The position numbers were made by a program, and so were the translations under genes. This document shows, piece by piece, positions 45,445 to 56,741 of a DNA stretch of 64,000 bases. Position 1 is the first letter of the stretch; each line of letters opens with the position of its first letter. A model generated the notes under the pieces. It saw nothing but the letters and a program-made list of their open reading frames with translations, searched no databases and was not told the origin of the DNA. The stretch is from NCBI RefSeq assembly GCF_900116015.1, contig NZ_FOYH01000013.1, forward strand, positions 21,058 to 85,057. The letters are read 5' to 3'. This DNA is from Enterobacter sp. kpr-6 (GTDB taxonomy: Bacteria > Pseudomonadota > Gammaproteobacteria > Enterobacterales > Enterobacteriaceae).

Positions 45445-46797
45445 TCATTGTCCTTTAACAGGTTTCAGTTCGATACGCTTGATATCACCCACCAGCACCA
45501 GGTAGCTCAGTACGGCGACCAGGGCATGAACCCCAACATAAATCAGCGCACCGTTAAACGAACCTGTGGTGCCGACGATGTAACCAATCGCAATCGGCGT
45601 CACGATACCGGACACGTTACCGAACATGTTGAACAGACCACCGGACAGACCGCTGATTTCTTTTGGTGCGGTATCTGCCATCACCGCCCAACCGAGCGCG
45701 CCGATGCCTTTACCGAAGAAGGCCATCGCCATAAAGCCGATGATCATCCATTCCGCACTCACGTAGTTACACAGCACCATTACCATCGACAGCAGCATAC
45801 CCAGAACGATTGGCGTTTTACGCGCAATGTTGAGCGAGCCGGTACGACGCATCAGCCAGTCGGAAATAATCCCGCCTAACACCCCGCCGACAAATCCGCA
45901 GACCGCCGGAATGGACGCCACAAACCCGGCTTTCAGAATCGACATACCGCGTTCCTGCACCAGATAAACCGGGAACCAGGTAATGAAGAAGTATGTCAGG
46001 GCGTTGATGCAGTACTGGCCGATGTAAACGCCAATCATCATGCGGGAACCGAGCAGTTGCTTGATTTGACCCCATTTGACGCTAAACGGCACTTTGGCTT
46101 TATCGCTTTTGACGTCCATGTTAATCAACGCGCCACCTTCGGCGATGTAATCCAGTTCTTTCTGGTTCACGCCAGGGTGCTGATTCGGCTCATGGATCAC
46201 TTTTAACCAGATAAAGCTGATGATGATCCCAAGGCCGCCCATGAAGAAGAAGACGTGTGACCAGCCCACTTCATGCGTCAGCCAGCCCATGATCGGGGCG
46301 AAAATAACGGTGGCGAAGTATTGTGCGGAGTTAAAAATCGCTACCGCCGTGCCCCTCTCCTGCGCCGGGAACCAGGCCGCGACAATGCGACTGTTACCAG
46401 GGAAGGAAGGTGCTTCTGCAAGCCCGACCAGGAAGCGCAGCGTAAACAGCGCAATGATGATGCCGAAACCACTGAAGATATCGACGAAGCCCTGGAGCAG
46501 GGTAAACATCGACCAGATAAAAATGGACCAGAAATAAACACGTTTTGAACCAAAGCGGTCAAGCAACCAGCCGCCCGGGATCTGGCCGATAACATAGGCC
46601 CAGGAAAACGCGGAGAAAACGTAACCCATACCAACCGCATCAAGGCCGATATCTTTTGCCATTTCCGAACCAGCAATGGATAACGTGGCGCGGTCGCCGT
46701 AGTTGAAAGAGGTGACGATAAACAGCATCACCACGATCCAGTAGCGAGCGTTAGTGCGTTTTTCCGCACTGCTCGCCGCGTGACTTAATGAACTCAT
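45445..46797 (-). CDS. gudP: Glucarate transporter GudP (MFS)
   Basis: GudP imports D-glucarate and related diacids by proton symport. The 450-residue protein has about 12 membrane segments and anion:cation symporter family landmarks: [42 protein letters not shown] and [18 protein letters not shown]. It is the first gene of gudPXD and has a clear CAGGAG ribosome binding site. Confidence 0.95.
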   Translation of the reverse strand: MSSLSHAASSAEKRTNARYWIVVMLFIVTSFNYGDRATLSIAGSEMAKDIGLDAVGMGYVFSAFSWAYVIGQIPGGWLLDRFGSKRVYFWSIFIWSMFTLLQGFVDIFSGFGIIIALFTLRFLVGLAEAPSFPGNSRIVAAWFPAQERGTAVAIFNSAQYFATVIFAPIMGWLTHEVGWSHVFFFMGGLGIIISFIWLKVIHEPNQHPGVNQKELDYIAEGGALINMDVKSDKAKVPFSVKWGQIKQLLGSRMMIGVYIGQYCINALTYFFITWFPVYLVQERGMSILKAGFVASIPAVCGFVGGVLGGIISDWLMRRTGSLNIARKTPIVLGMLLSMVMVLCNYVSAEWMIIGFMAMAFFGKGIGALGWAVMADTAPKEISGLSGGLFNMFGNVSGIVTPIAIGYIVGTTGSFNGALIYVGVHALVAVLSYLVLVGDIKRIELKPVKGQ

Positions 46798-47284
46798 TGT
46801 TGCACTCCTGAAATTTCGCGTTTAGCTACGCTCACTCTGAACAGCACAACCTGTAGGGGACTCAGAGATGACGTTTCGTGTCTTTATGCAGCTTTTATTT
46901 AGGTCGCTTGCCTGCGTACTGCGTCTTTCGTTAACTGGCAGAAGAAGTATAAAAAGGGCTGTCAGGACTCTCACTATGCAAAAACACAATCTTTGCGCGG
47001 TAGTTTTCGCCTTTTTGTGGCATAAGCCCTGGCTGCTGGGGGCAACCTCACGGAAATGAAAAGCAGATGCACAAACGGACCGTGCAGGAGAAGGAAAAAG
47101 GAAAGAGTGTGAATCAGGTCGCTTGACCTTAGGAAAACGCCCGTTAAAACCACGTCAACGCAAGGGTTTTAATGGCATATGCCCGAAGTCGGGGCACAAT
47201 CGAAGAAGTAAAATAGTGGCGGGTCGTAAATCGGCTGACTGGCGATAAGAGGGATGCCCTCCAGGTAAGGGGGAGGGCAAAACC
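46798..47284. promoter_or_regulatory. Intergenic region upstream of gudP
   Basis: This 487-base gap should hold the gudP promoter; in E. coli the gud genes are activated by CdaR, whose site I cannot identify here. A 63-codon plus-strand frame from 46868 shows no family features and is probably chance. No other structure is seen. Confidence 0.5.
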
Positions 47285-47734
47285 TCAGGATATGAGTGTG
47301 CTCCAGTGCTCCACCCATGGATTCGATAACGCTTCGGGTTCCGGGTATTCACTGGCATCAATGAGCAGCGTCTCCCCCACTCGCTGCGCCTGCTGTTCAC
47401 TCAGCAGTGCGTCAAACTTTTTACCGCCTCCGCAAAAATGGGTGTAGGTACTGTCACCCAGCGCAATCACACCGTAATGCAGGCTGTTTTGTAATCCGAG
47501 CTTGTCCTGGATGGCGTGAAATAATGGCGCAATGCTGTCCGGCAGATCGCCCTGCCCGGTTGTCGAGGTGATGACCAGCACATAGCTGTTCTGATAACGC
47601 TGCCAGTCGTCGAGATCGGCATCTTCATAAACCGTGGCTTTATGCCCGTGACCATTGAGGATGGCTTCAGCCTCTTCTGCCACCAGCAGCGAGTTGCCAT
47701 ACATTGTGCCGACAAATATTCCCACTTCTGCCAT
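47285..47734 (-). CDS. yqcA: Flavodoxin YqcA
   Basis: The 149-residue flavodoxin has the FMN phosphate loop [16 protein letters not shown], the isoalloxazine loops [12 protein letters not shown] and [15 protein letters not shown]. coli YqcA is a MioC-like electron carrier of uncertain partner. I used the ATG of MAEVGIFVG as in E. coli; the frame is open three codons further upstream. Confidence 0.92.
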   Translation of the reverse strand: MAEVGIFVGTMYGNSLLVAEEAEAILNGHGHKATVYEDADLDDWQRYQNSYVLVITSTTGQGDLPDSIAPLFHAIQDKLGLQNSLHYGVIALGDSTYTHFCGGGKKFDALLSEQQAQRVGETLLIDASEYPEPEALSNPWVEHWSTLIS

Positions 47735-47751
47735 GTTATCCACTCCTTGCG

Positions 47752-48534
47752 TTAGACTTCATTCTCTTCATCCTGGTCGCTACCGCACGCAAACTCAACC
47801 CTTTCATTAAGAGGGAGAAGTCCGCGCCAGCCAAACTGTGACAGCGCCTGCATCCAGATATCATCCAGCCCGGCGCGCAAAGTTAACGGCTCGTGGGTAA
47901 AGGGATGGGTCAGGACCAGTTCACTGGCGTGCAGCATCAGGCGGTTACAGCCAAAATGTTCGGCGGCGCTGCGGTTTTGCCGCAAATCGCCATGCTTGCT
48001 GTCGCCAATAATCGGGTGGCGTAAATGGGAGAGATGGCGGCGTAACTGGTGCTTGCGCCCGGTCTGCGGTAACAGTTCGACCAGCCCGTAACGGGTGGTT
48101 GGAAACTTGCCCGTCGCCACCGGCTGCTCGGTGGTCGCCAGGCCGCGATAGTGCGTGACGGCAGGCTGCGGGCCTTTATCGACGCGGGCAAATTTGTCGG
48201 CGATTTTATCCAGTTCTTCCACCAGCGGATAATCCAGCATCGCTTCGTCCATCAGCCAGCCGCGCACCACCGCGTGATAGCGTTTCTGGATCTGGTGCGA
48301 TTCAAACTGTTGTGAAAGGCGGCGGCCAGCTTCGCTGGAAAGCCCCATCAGCAGTACGCCAGAGGTGGGCCTGTCGAGGCGATGGGCGGTGAAAACATGC
48401 TGACCGATCTGGTCACGCACAGTTTGCATCACCACCACTTTTTCATCACGGTCAAGCCAGCTACGATGCACCAGCCAGCCGGACGGCTTGTTGACGGCTA
48501 CCAGCCATTCATCCTGATAGATAATTTCCAGCAT
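47752..48534 (-). CDS. truC: tRNA pseudouridine(65) synthase TruC
   Basis: TruC makes pseudouridine 65 in some tRNAs. The 260-residue RluA-family protein has the catalytic Asp in [17 protein letters not shown], and [23 protein letters not shown]. It follows yqcC with a one-base overlap and precedes yqcA, so the three probably form one operon. Confidence 0.95.
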   Translation of the reverse strand: MLEIIYQDEWLVAVNKPSGWLVHRSWLDRDEKVVVMQTVRDQIGQHVFTAHRLDRPTSGVLLMGLSSEAGRRLSQQFESHQIQKRYHAVVRGWLMDEAMLDYPLVEELDKIADKFARVDKGPQPAVTHYRGLATTEQPVATGKFPTTRYGLVELLPQTGRKHQLRRHLSHLRHPIIGDSKHGDLRQNRSAAEHFGCNRLMLHASELVLTHPFTHEPLTLRAGLDDIWMQALSQFGWRGLLPLNERVEFACGSDQDEENEV

Positions 48535-48863
48535 CAGGCGTCGTCACCGGAAAACAGCGCGTCCAGATGTTGCAGTTGCACAAGAATAACGTCACGCGCC
48601 GGGTGGCTGGCCTCAAGGGCAATTTCATAATAAGGCGCGACGGCAAACGCCTGCGGCAGGGGCTGGCCGCTGTCTAACAGGGCATGCATACGGGGAATGA
48701 GCACCCATTGCAGCCATTCAAACGGCGCGAGGGTATCCATACAGAAGGGTTGGTCGCTGTCGAACGCGCTGATGTCTGGTGCAACGGATTGCCAGAGATC
48801 GCGATCGCGCATTAGCGCTTCAAGGGTGAGCAACTGCTGGCGCACGGGATGATGAAGGGTCAT
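48534..48863 (-). CDS. yqcC: YqcC family protein
   Basis: The 109-residue protein is soluble and matches E. coli YqcC in the stretch EWLQWVLIPRMHALLDSGQPLP and AVAPYYEIALEA. Function is unknown. I used the second of two nearby ATG codons (MTLHHPVRQQ) by alignment; the other adds two residues. Confidence 0.9.
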   Translation of the reverse strand: MTLHHPVRQQLLTLEALMRDRDLWQSVAPDISAFDSDQPFCMDTLAPFEWLQWVLIPRMHALLDSGQPLPQAFAVAPYYEIALEASHPARDVILVQLQHLDALFSGDDA

Positions 48864-48920
48864 GAGCATCTCAACTGATAATCAAACTGACGCGCAGAAT
48901 AGCATTAGTCGGGCCCGAAC

Positions 48921-49333
48921 AAAAAAAGGGAGCACTGTAAAAAACAGTGCTCCCGGTTCGTTTCGCAGCAGTCCAGCTACTTTTGGTGCTCCCTGCTCAT
49001 CCTTGAAAACTTTTCCTGAGGTCTCCTGACCGTTCATCCCTAAACTATTGCGTCCTGCACACACCACCCCGATGCGTTGTAACTTCATCCGTAAAGCGCA
49101 TCCCTTAACATCCTTATTCACCGGTCATCCTGTCCGGCTCACGTTCTCCTTCCTGGAGGTGTCCTTTAACGCGTCCTGCGTCGTCCTCTTTGCTTCAGTC
49201 CTGAAGCCTTTCCCTGAAACACCATCCTGGTTTGTCCTGTACGATGAGAAACCATCCTGTCTCAACATCGTGTGCGACGTCCTGTCTGCATGAACAGAAT
49301 CGGCTTTTCTGCGTTGTCTTACAAGGGACTCAC
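48921..49333 (-). ncRNA. csrB: CsrB small RNA, CsrA-sequestering
   Basis: The minus strand carries about two dozen GGA motifs, many as CAGGA(T/C) in hairpin loops, between yqcC and syd as in E. coli. Stretches such as GGTGTTTCAGGGAAAGGCTT and CGCGTTAAAGGACACCTCCA are identical to E. coli CsrB. The RNA ends at a strong terminator (GGGAGCACTGT and ACAGTGCTCCC arms, 48928-48954, then a T-run). The 5' end is estimated from alignment at AGACAACG. CsrB binds and removes CsrA, relieving translational control of carbon and biofilm genes. Confidence 0.93.
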
Positions 49334-49463
49334 AGGAAATGCAGGGGGGTAAACTTCGAATGAAAGATGAGAATAATCCGCTTAATTTGTTGATATAGTT
49401 CAAAAAAAGCGTCTTATATCATTAAGGATTTTCTTTTAAGACCTGGTGATCTCCTACAGAGCT

Positions 49464-49481
49464 TGTAAGAGATCTCTCACA
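49464..49481. promoter_or_regulatory. UvrY (SirA) binding site upstream of csrB
   Basis: TGTAAGAGATCTCTCACA is an 18-base near-perfect palindrome matching the known UvrY/SirA recognition sequence. It is centred about 140 bases upstream of the estimated csrB start and just beyond the syd stop codon, the placement known in E. coli. It links BarA/UvrY signalling to csrB. Confidence 0.85.
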
Positions 49482-49500
49482 AAAGTGATAGCAAAGTGGA

Positions 49501-50046
49501 TTACAGAAGAGGCTTAAGCTGGTTGAGGAATTCCCCAACGGATGAGGCAAGTACGGTGCGATTGCGGGTGCCCAGCGTCTCTTTAACCACGTCGCCCGTC
49601 AGGTTGCAGACGGAGATCACGTCCAGTTCGCTGTCCAGCGTCGCGATAAACAGTGTGGGCGAAAGCTTAAGCCGTTTCTGGGTGACCAGGTGGCCAATCA
49701 GATTTTCCTGCACACGCTGAAAATCATCTGCGCTCCAGGTTTGCAGCAGCGTCAGGGAGAGGTCACCAAAACGCGCGGGCATATCACCGGCAAACTGTGT
49801 GGAATAGAACGCATGAACTGCTGGTTGTATCACAATATCAAGGGCACGTTCAACCGCGTTTACACCGGGCGCGGCATCGAACGGCTGCGGTTGCCACAGC
49901 ACACTATTCTGTGTAGAAGAGATCACGCAGGGCGACGGCACGCCATACAGCTCTTCGCTCTGCGGCCAGCTCTGGTGTTGCTCATGCCAGGCATCGCAAA
50001 AGCGCGTCGTAAACGCGTTCAGGGCAAGGGCTGTTTCTTTGTCCAC
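49501..50046 (-). CDS. syd: SecY-interacting protein Syd
   Basis: Syd is a peripheral cytoplasmic protein that binds SecY and monitors translocon assembly. The 181-residue sequence matches the family along its length ([53 protein letters not shown]). It is divergent from queF. Confidence 0.94.
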   Translation of the reverse strand: MDKETALALNAFTTRFCDAWHEQHQSWPQSEELYGVPSPCVISSTQNSVLWQPQPFDAAPGVNAVERALDIVIQPAVHAFYSTQFAGDMPARFGDLSLTLLQTWSADDFQRVQENLIGHLVTQKRLKLSPTLFIATLDSELDVISVCNLTGDVVKETLGTRNRTVLASSVGEFLNQLKPLL

Positions 50047-50114
50047 CGATTTCTCTCTTAACCAAAGTCAGGATAAACTTGGCGCATAGTTTACCTGCAA
50101 AATGGCGATGAAAC

Positions 50115-50960
50115 ATGTCTTCTTACGATAACCACCAGGCCCTGGCAGGCCTGACGCTTGGTAAAGCGACCGATTACCGCGACACCTATGACGTCACGCT
50201 GCTTCAGGGCGTACCGCGTAGCCTCAACCGCGATCCGCTCGGCCTGCACGCTGATGACCTGCCCTTCCACGGCGGCGATATCTGGACGCTGTACGAACTC
50301 TCCTGGCTTAATGCCAACGGATTGCCGCAGGTGGCGGTAGGTCAGGTCGAACTGGCTTATGACAGCCTCAATCTGGTGGAGTCAAAAAGTTTTAAGCTCT
50401 ACCTCAACAGCTTTAACCAGACGCGTTTTAAAGACTGGGAAGCGGTACTGGAGACCTTAACCCGCGATCTCAGTGACTGCGCGCAGGGTCAGGTGAGCGT
50501 GGCGCTTTACCGCCTTGACGAACTGGAAGGGCAGCCGATTGCGCACTTTAATGGCACCTGCATCGATCACCAGGATATCACTATCGATAACTACGAATTC
50601 AGCGCCGATTACCTGCAAAACGCGACCGGTGAAAACGTGGTGGAAGAGACGCTGGTGAGCCATCTGCTCAAATCTAACTGTCTCATCACTCACCAGCCGG
50701 ACTGGGGTTCAGTGCAAATCAAGTACCGTGGCCCGAAAATCGACCGCGAGAAATTGCTGCGCTATCTGGTGTCGTTCCGCCACCACAATGAGTTTCATGA
50801 GCAGTGCGTGGAGCGCATTTTTAACGATATTCAGCGCTTCTGCCAGCCGCAGACCCTCAGCGTCTATGCGCGCTACACCCGTCGCGGCGGCCTGGACATC
50901 AACCCGTGGCGCACCAATACCGATTATCAACCGGCAACCGGACGGCTGGTTCGCCAGTAA
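50115..50960 (+). CDS. queF: NADPH-dependent 7-cyano-7-deazaguanine reductase QueF
   Basis: QueF reduces preQ0 to preQ1, the precursor inserted into tRNA for queuosine. The 281-residue protein of the long (YqcD-type) class has the catalytic Cys189 and Asp196 in [15 protein letters not shown] and the NADPH-binding segment [13 protein letters not shown]. With queD and queE it gives three queuosine genes in the window. Confidence 0.96.
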   Translation: MSSYDNHQALAGLTLGKATDYRDTYDVTLLQGVPRSLNRDPLGLHADDLPFHGGDIWTLYELSWLNANGLPQVAVGQVELAYDSLNLVESKSFKLYLNSFNQTRFKDWEAVLETLTRDLSDCAQGQVSVALYRLDELEGQPIAHFNGTCIDHQDITIDNYEFSADYLQNATGENVVEETLVSHLLKSNCLITHQPDWGSVQIKYRGPKIDREKLLRYLVSFRHHNEFHEQCVERIFNDIQRFCQPQTLSVYARYTRRGGLDINPWRTNTDYQPATGRLVRQ

Positions 50961-51076
50961 TTTACCTGATTTTTAGAATGCGCGCCGCACATTGCGCGCA
51001 GAAAGTTGTTAAACGTCATAAGCCAGGGCTATTGTAATCACAGGGAGCGGCGATTTTCGCCCCGTAAGGAGCTCAC

Positions 51077-52441
51077 TTGATTACACATATTAGCCCGCTA
51101 GGCTCAATGGATCTGTTGTCGCAGCTGGAAGTCGATATGCTGAAAAGCACGGCCAGCAGCGACCTTTACCAACTGTTTCGTAACTGTTCACTTGCGGTTC
51201 TTAACTCAGGGAGTCTGACCGATAACAGCAAAGAGCTGTTATCACGTTTTGAAAGTTTTGATATCAATGTCCTGCGCCGCGAGCGTGGGGTCAAACTGGA
51301 ACTGATCAATCCCCCGGAAGATGCCTTTGTTGACGGGCGCATTATTCGCTCGCTTCAGGCCAACCTGTTTGCCGTCCTGCGCGACATCCTGTTCGTGAAC
51401 GGCCAAATCAGCAATGCCGGTCGTTTCCAGCATTTAAATCTGGAAAGCTCTATCCACATTACCAACCTGGTGTTTTCAATTCTGCGTAACGCCCGTGCGC
51501 TGCACGTGGGTGAAGCGCCGAATATGGTGGTGTGCTGGGGTGGTCACTCGATTAACGAAACCGAATACCTCTACGCCCGGCGTGTCGGTACGCAACTGGG
51601 TCTGCGCGAGCTGAACATTTGTACCGGCTGCGGGCCAGGCGCGATGGAAGCGCCGATGAAAGGCGCGGCGGTGGGTCATGCGCAGCAGCGCTACCGGGAT
51701 GGACGTTTTATTGGCATGACGGAACCGTCGATTATCGCCGCCGAACCGCCGAATCCACTGGTCAATGAACTGGTGATTATGCCGGACATCGAAAAACGTC
51801 TGGAAGCGTTCGTGCGTATCGCGCACGGGATCATCATCTTCCCGGGCGGCGTCGGTACCGCAGAAGAACTGCTCTATCTGCTGGGCATTCTGATGAATCC
51901 TGCCAACGAAGATCAGGTGCTGCCACTGATTCTGACGGGGCCGAAGCAGAGCGCCGATTACTTCCGCGTGCTGGATGAATTTATCGTGAACACGCTGGGC
52001 GAAGGCGCGCGCCGCCACTATCGCATCATTATCGACGATGCGCCGGAAGTGGCGCGCCAGATGAAAAAAGCGATGCCGCTGGTCAAAGAAAGCCGCCGTA
52101 ATACCGGGGATGCCTACAGCTTTAACTGGTCGATCCGCATTGCGCCAGACCTGCAAATTCCGTTCGAACCGTCGCACGAAAACATGGCGAATCTGAAACT
52201 TTACCCGGATCAGCCCGTGGAAGTGCTGGCCGCCGATCTGCGCCGCGCCTTCTCCGGGATTGTGGCGGGTAATGTGAAAGAAGCCGGCATTCGCGCCATT
52301 GAAGCCTGGGGACCTTATAAAATCCACGGTGACAGCGAGATGATGCACCGGATGGACGACCTGCTACAGGGATTCGTCGCTCAGCATCGTATGAAGCTGC
52401 CGGGTTCAGCCTATATTCCCTGCTACGAAATCTGCGCTTAA
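51077..52441 (+). CDS. ppnN: Nucleotide 5'-monophosphate nucleosidase PpnN
   Basis: PpnN (YgdH) splits purine and pyrimidine monophosphates into base and ribose 5-phosphate and is activated by (p)ppGpp. The 454-residue protein has the LOG/lysine-decarboxylase-like motif [16 protein letters not shown] and [16 protein letters not shown]. It starts with TTG (TAAGGAG upstream), giving [11 protein letters not shown] as in E. coli. RelA, which makes its effector, is also in this window. Confidence 0.95.
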   Translation: MITHISPLGSMDLLSQLEVDMLKSTASSDLYQLFRNCSLAVLNSGSLTDNSKELLSRFESFDINVLRRERGVKLELINPPEDAFVDGRIIRSLQANLFAVLRDILFVNGQISNAGRFQHLNLESSIHITNLVFSILRNARALHVGEAPNMVVCWGGHSINETEYLYARRVGTQLGLRELNICTGCGPGAMEAPMKGAAVGHAQQRYRDGRFIGMTEPSIIAAEPPNPLVNELVIMPDIEKRLEAFVRIAHGIIIFPGGVGTAEELLYLLGILMNPANEDQVLPLILTGPKQSADYFRVLDEFIVNTLGEGARRHYRIIIDDAPEVARQMKKAMPLVKESRRNTGDAYSFNWSIRIAPDLQIPFEPSHENMANLKLYPDQPVEVLAADLRRAFSGIVAGNVKEAGIRAIEAWGPYKIHGDSEMMHRMDDLLQGFVAQHRMKLPGSAYIPCYEICA

Positions 52442-52447
52442 CGCCGC

Positions 52448-52474
52448 AGGGCAGCCATAAGCTGCCCTTATTTC
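52448..52474 (+). terminator. ppnN terminator
   Basis: AGGGCAGC and GCTGCCCT form an 8-bp stem with a five-base loop, followed by TATTTCT, starting seven bases after the ppnN stop. Confidence 0.75.
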
Positions 52475-52888
52475 TCGCCGTGTAGCCAATCGTTTGCGTA
52501 TACATGGCGACCGCCATATATAGATAAAAATTTCACTTAATCACCAGAAAATGCTGTTTAGATCACTTTTTATAGCGATTTTATCGTGTTTTCCAACCTT
52601 TGCTTTGATCGCATATGTCGTCAGTGATAGCCTTCGCGACCAGAAATTTTGGAGCGGGATCGTTTATCAGTGCGATGACCTAAAGATAACCCCATTAAAA
52701 GTGGATTATTGCATTTGCGATCCCGATCACTGATGCATTCATAACATAAATGTATCTTTCCGCCCGCCAAATGTAGCGGTAAAAAATTATAAAAAAACCG
52801 CCACTGAACGAATTTCATATTACCGTCAGGCGTTTTTTCATTGGAAAAAACCAAAAACCTGATATTTAGCTTCCTCCAGGAGATACAG
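52475..52888. promoter_or_regulatory. Intergenic region upstream of sdaC
   Basis: This 414-base AT-rich region should hold the sdaC promoter and leader. It contains interleaved repeats at about 52654-52730 (GGGATCG, ATCAGTG, then CGATCCC, CACTGAT) that could pair in alternative ways, and one possible small gene listed separately. No CRP or Lrp site can be assigned with confidence. Confidence 0.4.
52551..52733 (+). CDS. Possible 60-residue membrane or secreted peptide
   Basis: The frame has a hydrophobic N-terminus (MLFRSLFIAILSCFPTFALI) like a signal or anchor, then a polar tail with cysteines in YQCDD and YCICD. No strong ribosome binding site precedes it and no family is recognised. It may be a real small protein in the sdaC leader region or chance. 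Confidence 0.25.
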   Translation: MLFRSLFIAILSCFPTFALIAYVVSDSLRDQKFWSGIVYQCDDLKITPLKVDYCICDPDH

Positions 52889-54178
52889 ATGGAAACCACT
52901 CAAACCGGCACCGTTGCTTCGATTGAATCACGCAGCGCCTGGCGTAAAACAGACACCATGTGGATGCTGGGCCTGTACGGCACAGCGATTGGCGCAGGTG
53001 TACTTTTCCTGCCCATTAACGCCGGTGTCGGCGGCATGATCCCGCTGATCATCATGGCCATCATTGCTTTCCCGATGACCTTCTTTGCTCACCGTGGTCT
53101 GACCCGTTTTGTACTGTCCGGTAAAAATCCGGGCGAAGACATTACTGAAGTGGTTGAAGAACATTTCGGTATTGGCGCAGGTAAACTCATCACCCTGCTC
53201 TACTTCTTTGCGATTTACCCCATCCTGCTGGTTTACAGCGTGGCGATCACCAACACCGTCGATACCTTTATGACGCACCAGTTGGGCATGACCCCGCCGC
53301 CGCGCTTTATTCTGTCGCTGATCCTGATCGTTGGCATGATGACCATCGTGCGATTTGGCGAGCAGATGATCGTAAAAGCGATGAGTATTCTGGTGTTCCC
53401 GTTTGTTATCGCCCTGATGGTGCTGGCAGCCTATCTGATCCCGCAGTGGAACGGTGCCGCGCTGGAAACCCTGTCATTTGACAGCGCCGCAAGCACCGGC
53501 AATGGTCTGTGGATGACCCTGTGGCTGGCAATCCCGGTGATGGTGTTCTCCTTCAACCATTCGCCGATCATCTCTTCCTTTGCCGTGGCAAAACGCGAAG
53601 AGTACGGCAATGACGCAGAGAAAAAATGCTCTAAAATCCTGGCCTTCGCTCACATCATGATGGTGTTGACCGTGATGTTCTTCGTGTTCAGCTGCGTGCT
53701 GAGCCTGACGCCAGCCGATTTGCAGGCGGCGAAAAGCCAGAACATTTCGATTCTGTCTTACCTGGCGAACCACTTTAACGCGCCGATTATTGCCTGGATG
53801 GCACCGATCATCGCCATTATCGCCATCACCAAATCCTTCCTCGGTCACTACCTGGGCGCGCGTGAAGGCTTTAACGGTATGGTGATCAAATCCCTGCGCA
53901 GCAAAGGCAAAACCATTGAAATCAGCCGCCTGAATAAAATCACCGCGCTGTTTATGCTGGTAACCACCTGGATTGTCGCCACCCTGAACCCAAGCATCCT
54001 TGGCATGATCGAAACCCTGGGTGGTCCGATTATCGCGATGATCCTGTTCCTGATGCCGATGTACGCGATTCAGAAAGTCCCGGCGATGCGTAAATACAGC
54101 GGCCAGATCAGCAACGTATTCGTTGTGATTATGGGTCTGATTGCCATCTCTGCGATTTTCTTCTCTCTGTTCAGCTAA
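52889..54178 (+). CDS. sdaC: Serine transporter SdaC
   Basis: SdaC is a high-affinity serine:proton symporter of the HAAAP family. The 429-residue protein has about 11 membrane segments, with family landmarks [36 protein letters not shown] and [13 protein letters not shown] chose the ATG of METTQTG (CAGGAGATACAG upstream); the frame is open 16 codons further. Confidence 0.96.
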   Translation: METTQTGTVASIESRSAWRKTDTMWMLGLYGTAIGAGVLFLPINAGVGGMIPLIIMAIIAFPMTFFAHRGLTRFVLSGKNPGEDITEVVEEHFGIGAGKLITLLYFFAIYPILLVYSVAITNTVDTFMTHQLGMTPPPRFILSLILIVGMMTIVRFGEQMIVKAMSILVFPFVIALMVLAAYLIPQWNGAALETLSFDSAASTGNGLWMTLWLAIPVMVFSFNHSPIISSFAVAKREEYGNDAEKKCSKILAFAHIMMVLTVMFFVFSCVLSLTPADLQAAKSQNISILSYLANHFNAPIIAWMAPIIAIIAITKSFLGHYLGAREGFNGMVIKSLRSKGKTIEISRLNKITALFMLVTTWIVATLNPSILGMIETLGGPIIAMILFLMPMYAIQKVPAMRKYSGQISNVFVVIMGLIAISAIFFSLFS

Positions 54179-54233
54179 TCCTTTCGCGCCGCCTGCCCGG
54201 GCGGCGCACCCTGGATAACATGGATAACGCATC

Positions 54234-55601
54234 ATGATCAGCGTATTCGATATTTTCAAAATCGGCATTGGCCCTTCCAGCTCGCACACCGTCGGGCCGA
54301 TGAAAGCAGGTAAACAGTTTACGGACGACCTGATTGCCAGGGGGATCCTGAACGACGTCACCCGAGTGGTGGTGGACGTTTACGGTTCACTCTCTCTGAC
54401 GGGCAAAGGCCACCATACGGATATCGCCATTATTATGGGCCTGGCAGGTAACCTGCCTGACACCGTCGATATCGATGCCATTGCGGGTTTCATTCAGGAC
54501 GTCAATACCCATAGCCGACTGCTGCTGGCAAACGGTCAGCATGAAGTCGAGTTCCCGGTAGACCAGTGCATGAACTTCCATGCGGATAATCTCTCGCTGC
54601 ATGAAAACGGTATGCGCATCAGCGCACTGGCGGGCGATAAACTGATTTACAGCCAGACCTATTACTCCATCGGCGGCGGTTTTATCGTCGATGAAGCGCA
54701 CTTTGGTCAGAGCAGCGAATCTGCGGTGGCCGTGCCTTATCCCTACAAAAATGCCGCTGATTTACAGCGTCATTGCGAAGAAACCGGGCTCTCGCTCTCC
54801 GGCCTGATGATGAAAAATGAGCTGGCGCTGCACACCAAAGCCGAGCTGGAACAGCACTTCCAGAACGTCTGGGACGTGATGCGCGGCGGCATTGAACGCG
54901 GCATTACCACCGAAGGCGTTCTGCCTGGCAAACTGCGCGTTCCACGCCGTGCGGCCGCGCTGCGCCGGATGCTGGTCAGCGGCGACAAAAACTCCACCGA
55001 TCCGATGGCAGTTGTGGACTGGATCAATATGTTCGCGCTGGCGGTTAACGAAGAAAACGCCGCCGGTGGCCGCGTGGTGACTGCGCCGACCAACGGTGCC
55101 TGCGGGATCGTCCCGGCAGTGCTGGCCTATTACGACAAATTCATTCGCGAAGTGAACGCAAACTCGCTGGCCCGCTATCTGCTGGTGACCAGTGCGATTG
55201 GCTCGCTGTACAAAATGAATGCGTCCATTTCCGGTGCGGAAGTGGGCTGTCAGGGTGAAGTGGGCGTCGCCTGCTCAATGGCGGCGGCGGGTCTTGCCGA
55301 ACTGCTGGGCGGCAGCCCGATGCAGGTGTGTATTGCGGCGGAAATCGGCATGGAACACAACCTCGGTCTGACCTGCGATCCGGTCGCCGGACAGGTGCAG
55401 GTCCCCTGTATCGAGCGCAATGCTATCGCCTCGGTCAAAGCGGTCAACGCCGCGCGTATGGCGCTGCGCCGTACCAGCGAACCGCGTGTGTGCCTCGATA
55501 AAGTAATTGAAACCATGTATGAAACAGGCAAAGACATGAACGCCAAATACCGCGAAACTTCACGCGGTGGTCTGGCGATGAAAATTGTCACCTGCGATTA
55601 A
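54234..55601 (+). CDS. sdaB: L-serine deaminase SdaB
   Basis: SdaB is an iron-sulfur L-serine dehydratase that makes pyruvate and ammonia. The 455-residue protein begins [23 protein letters not shown] and has the cluster cysteines in [33 protein letters not shown] and [20 protein letters not shown]. With sdaC it forms an uptake-catabolism operon. Confidence 0.96.
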   Translation: MISVFDIFKIGIGPSSSHTVGPMKAGKQFTDDLIARGILNDVTRVVVDVYGSLSLTGKGHHTDIAIIMGLAGNLPDTVDIDAIAGFIQDVNTHSRLLLANGQHEVEFPVDQCMNFHADNLSLHENGMRISALAGDKLIYSQTYYSIGGGFIVDEAHFGQSSESAVAVPYPYKNAADLQRHCEETGLSLSGLMMKNELALHTKAELEQHFQNVWDVMRGGIERGITTEGVLPGKLRVPRRAAALRRMLVSGDKNSTDPMAVVDWINMFALAVNEENAAGGRVVTAPTNGACGIVPAVLAYYDKFIREVNANSLARYLLVTSAIGSLYKMNASISGAEVGCQGEVGVACSMAAAGLAELLGGSPMQVCIAAEIGMEHNLGLTCDPVAGQVQVPCIERNAIASVKAVNAARMALRRTSEPRVCLDKVIETMYETGKDMNAKYRETSRGGLAMKIVTCD

Positions 55602-55607
55602 AATCAG

Positions 55608-55639
55608 AGCCGGGCAAGCGTCGTCTCGCCCGGCTTTTT
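55608..55639 (+). terminator. sdaCB terminator
   Basis: AGCCGGGC and GCCCGGCT form an 8-bp GC-rich stem with a 12-base loop followed by TTTT, six bases after the sdaB stop. Confidence 0.8.
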
Positions 55640-55730
55640 GCGAGCCTTCTTCCCGTTTTCCCGCCTGATTCTGGCATCCCTTTCCCGCCCGGTGTTACCC
55701 TTAGCACAATGATTTTATTGGGGGTATGCC

Positions 55731-56486
55731 GTGGCCGTTCATCTGCTCATCGTTGATGCGCTTAATCTTATTCGCCGAATTCATGCCGTGCAGGGCTCTC
55801 CCTGCGCGAATACCTGTCTGCATGCGCTCGACCAGTTGATCGTTCACAGTCAACCGACTCACGTTGTGGCGGTCTTTGACGACGAGGCGCGCAACAGCGG
55901 CTGGCGACACCAGATATTGCCCGATTACAAAGCCGGTCGCCCGCCCATGCCGGAGAATCTGCACGCGGAGATGCCCGCCCTGCGCGCTGCATTTTCCACA
56001 CGCGGGGTGGAAAGCTGGGTTTCTGAAGGTAATGAAGCGGACGATCTGGCAGCCACGCTGGCGGTAAAAGTCGCGAATGCCGGGCATCAGGCGACCATCG
56101 TTTCTACCGACAAAGGCTACTGTCAGCTTCTGTCACCCACCATTCGTATTCGCGATTATTTCCAGAAACGCTGGCTGGACGCACCGTTTATTGCCCAGGA
56201 GTTTGGCGTACAACCGCAGCAACTGGCAGATTACTGGGGACTGGCGGGCATCAGCAGCTCAAAAATCCCCGGCATTGCCGGTATCGGGCCAAAAAGCGCA
56301 ACGCAGCTGATTGCAGAATTTTCAACGCTTGAGGAGTTGTATTCCCGGCTCGAGGACGTGCCGGAGAAATGGCGTAAGAAGCTGGTGGAACATAAAGAGA
56401 TGGCGTTTATTTGTCGCGACGTGGCAAGGCTTAAGACGGATTTGCAGATAGACGGGAATTTGCAGCAGTTGCGGCTGGCGCGGTAG
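55731..56486 (+). CDS. xni: Flap endonuclease-like protein Xni (ExoIX)
   Basis: Xni is a 5'-nuclease family protein related to the polymerase I 5'-nuclease domain. The 251-residue sequence begins at a GTG ([18 protein letters not shown]) and has [24 protein letters not shown] and the helix-hairpin-helix [14 protein letters not shown]. Some metal ligands of larger flap nucleases are missing, as known for this family. In E. coli the fuc genes follow; here a repeat array does. Confidence 0.94.
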   Translation: MAVHLLIVDALNLIRRIHAVQGSPCANTCLHALDQLIVHSQPTHVVAVFDDEARNSGWRHQILPDYKAGRPPMPENLHAEMPALRAAFSTRGVESWVSEGNEADDLAATLAVKVANAGHQATIVSTDKGYCQLLSPTIRIRDYFQKRWLDAPFIAQEFGVQPQQLADYWGLAGISSSKIPGIAGIGPKSATQLIAEFSTLEELYSRLEDVPEKWRKKLVEHKEMAFICRDVARLKTDLQIDGNLQQLRLAR

Positions 56487-56491
56487 TTTTC

Positions 56492-56741
56492 CTCTCACCC
56501 TCACCCCGGCCCTCTCCCTGAGGGAGAGGGGGGAAAGGCGAGTCCGTGCTCGATCTGTTCCCTCTCCCCTGGGGAGAGGGAGAAAGGCGAGCCCGCGCAC
56601 GATCTGTCCCCTCCCCCTCGCGGAGAGGGTGAAAACCCAGCCCGCGCACGATCTGTCCCCTCACCCTCGCGGAGAGGGGGAAAACCCAGCCCTGTACTCG
56701 ATCTGTTCCCTCTCCCCTGGGGAGAGGGTTAGGGTGAGGGG
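56492..56741. repeat. Intergenic palindromic repeat cluster 6, long tandem array
   Basis: This array separates convergent xni and rlmM. It contains about four direct copies of a roughly 60-base segment, each running GGAGAGGG..GAAA..CGATCTGT(T/C)CCCTC, bounded by CCTCACCCCGG and TTAGGGTGAGGGG. It is the largest cluster in the window, at the site of the fuc operon in E. coli K-12. Confidence 0.88.

Noticed and set aside
46868..47059. 63-codon frame upstream of gudP
   Set aside because: It lies in the promoter region on the opposite strand, with no ribosome binding site and no family resemblance.
49048..49403. Short open frames across csrB on both strands
   Set aside because: They fall within or beside the CsrB RNA, whose GGA repeats and terminator explain the sequence.
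51476..52348. 290-codon minus-strand open frame
   Set aside because: It is antisense to ppnN and has no recognisable domain.
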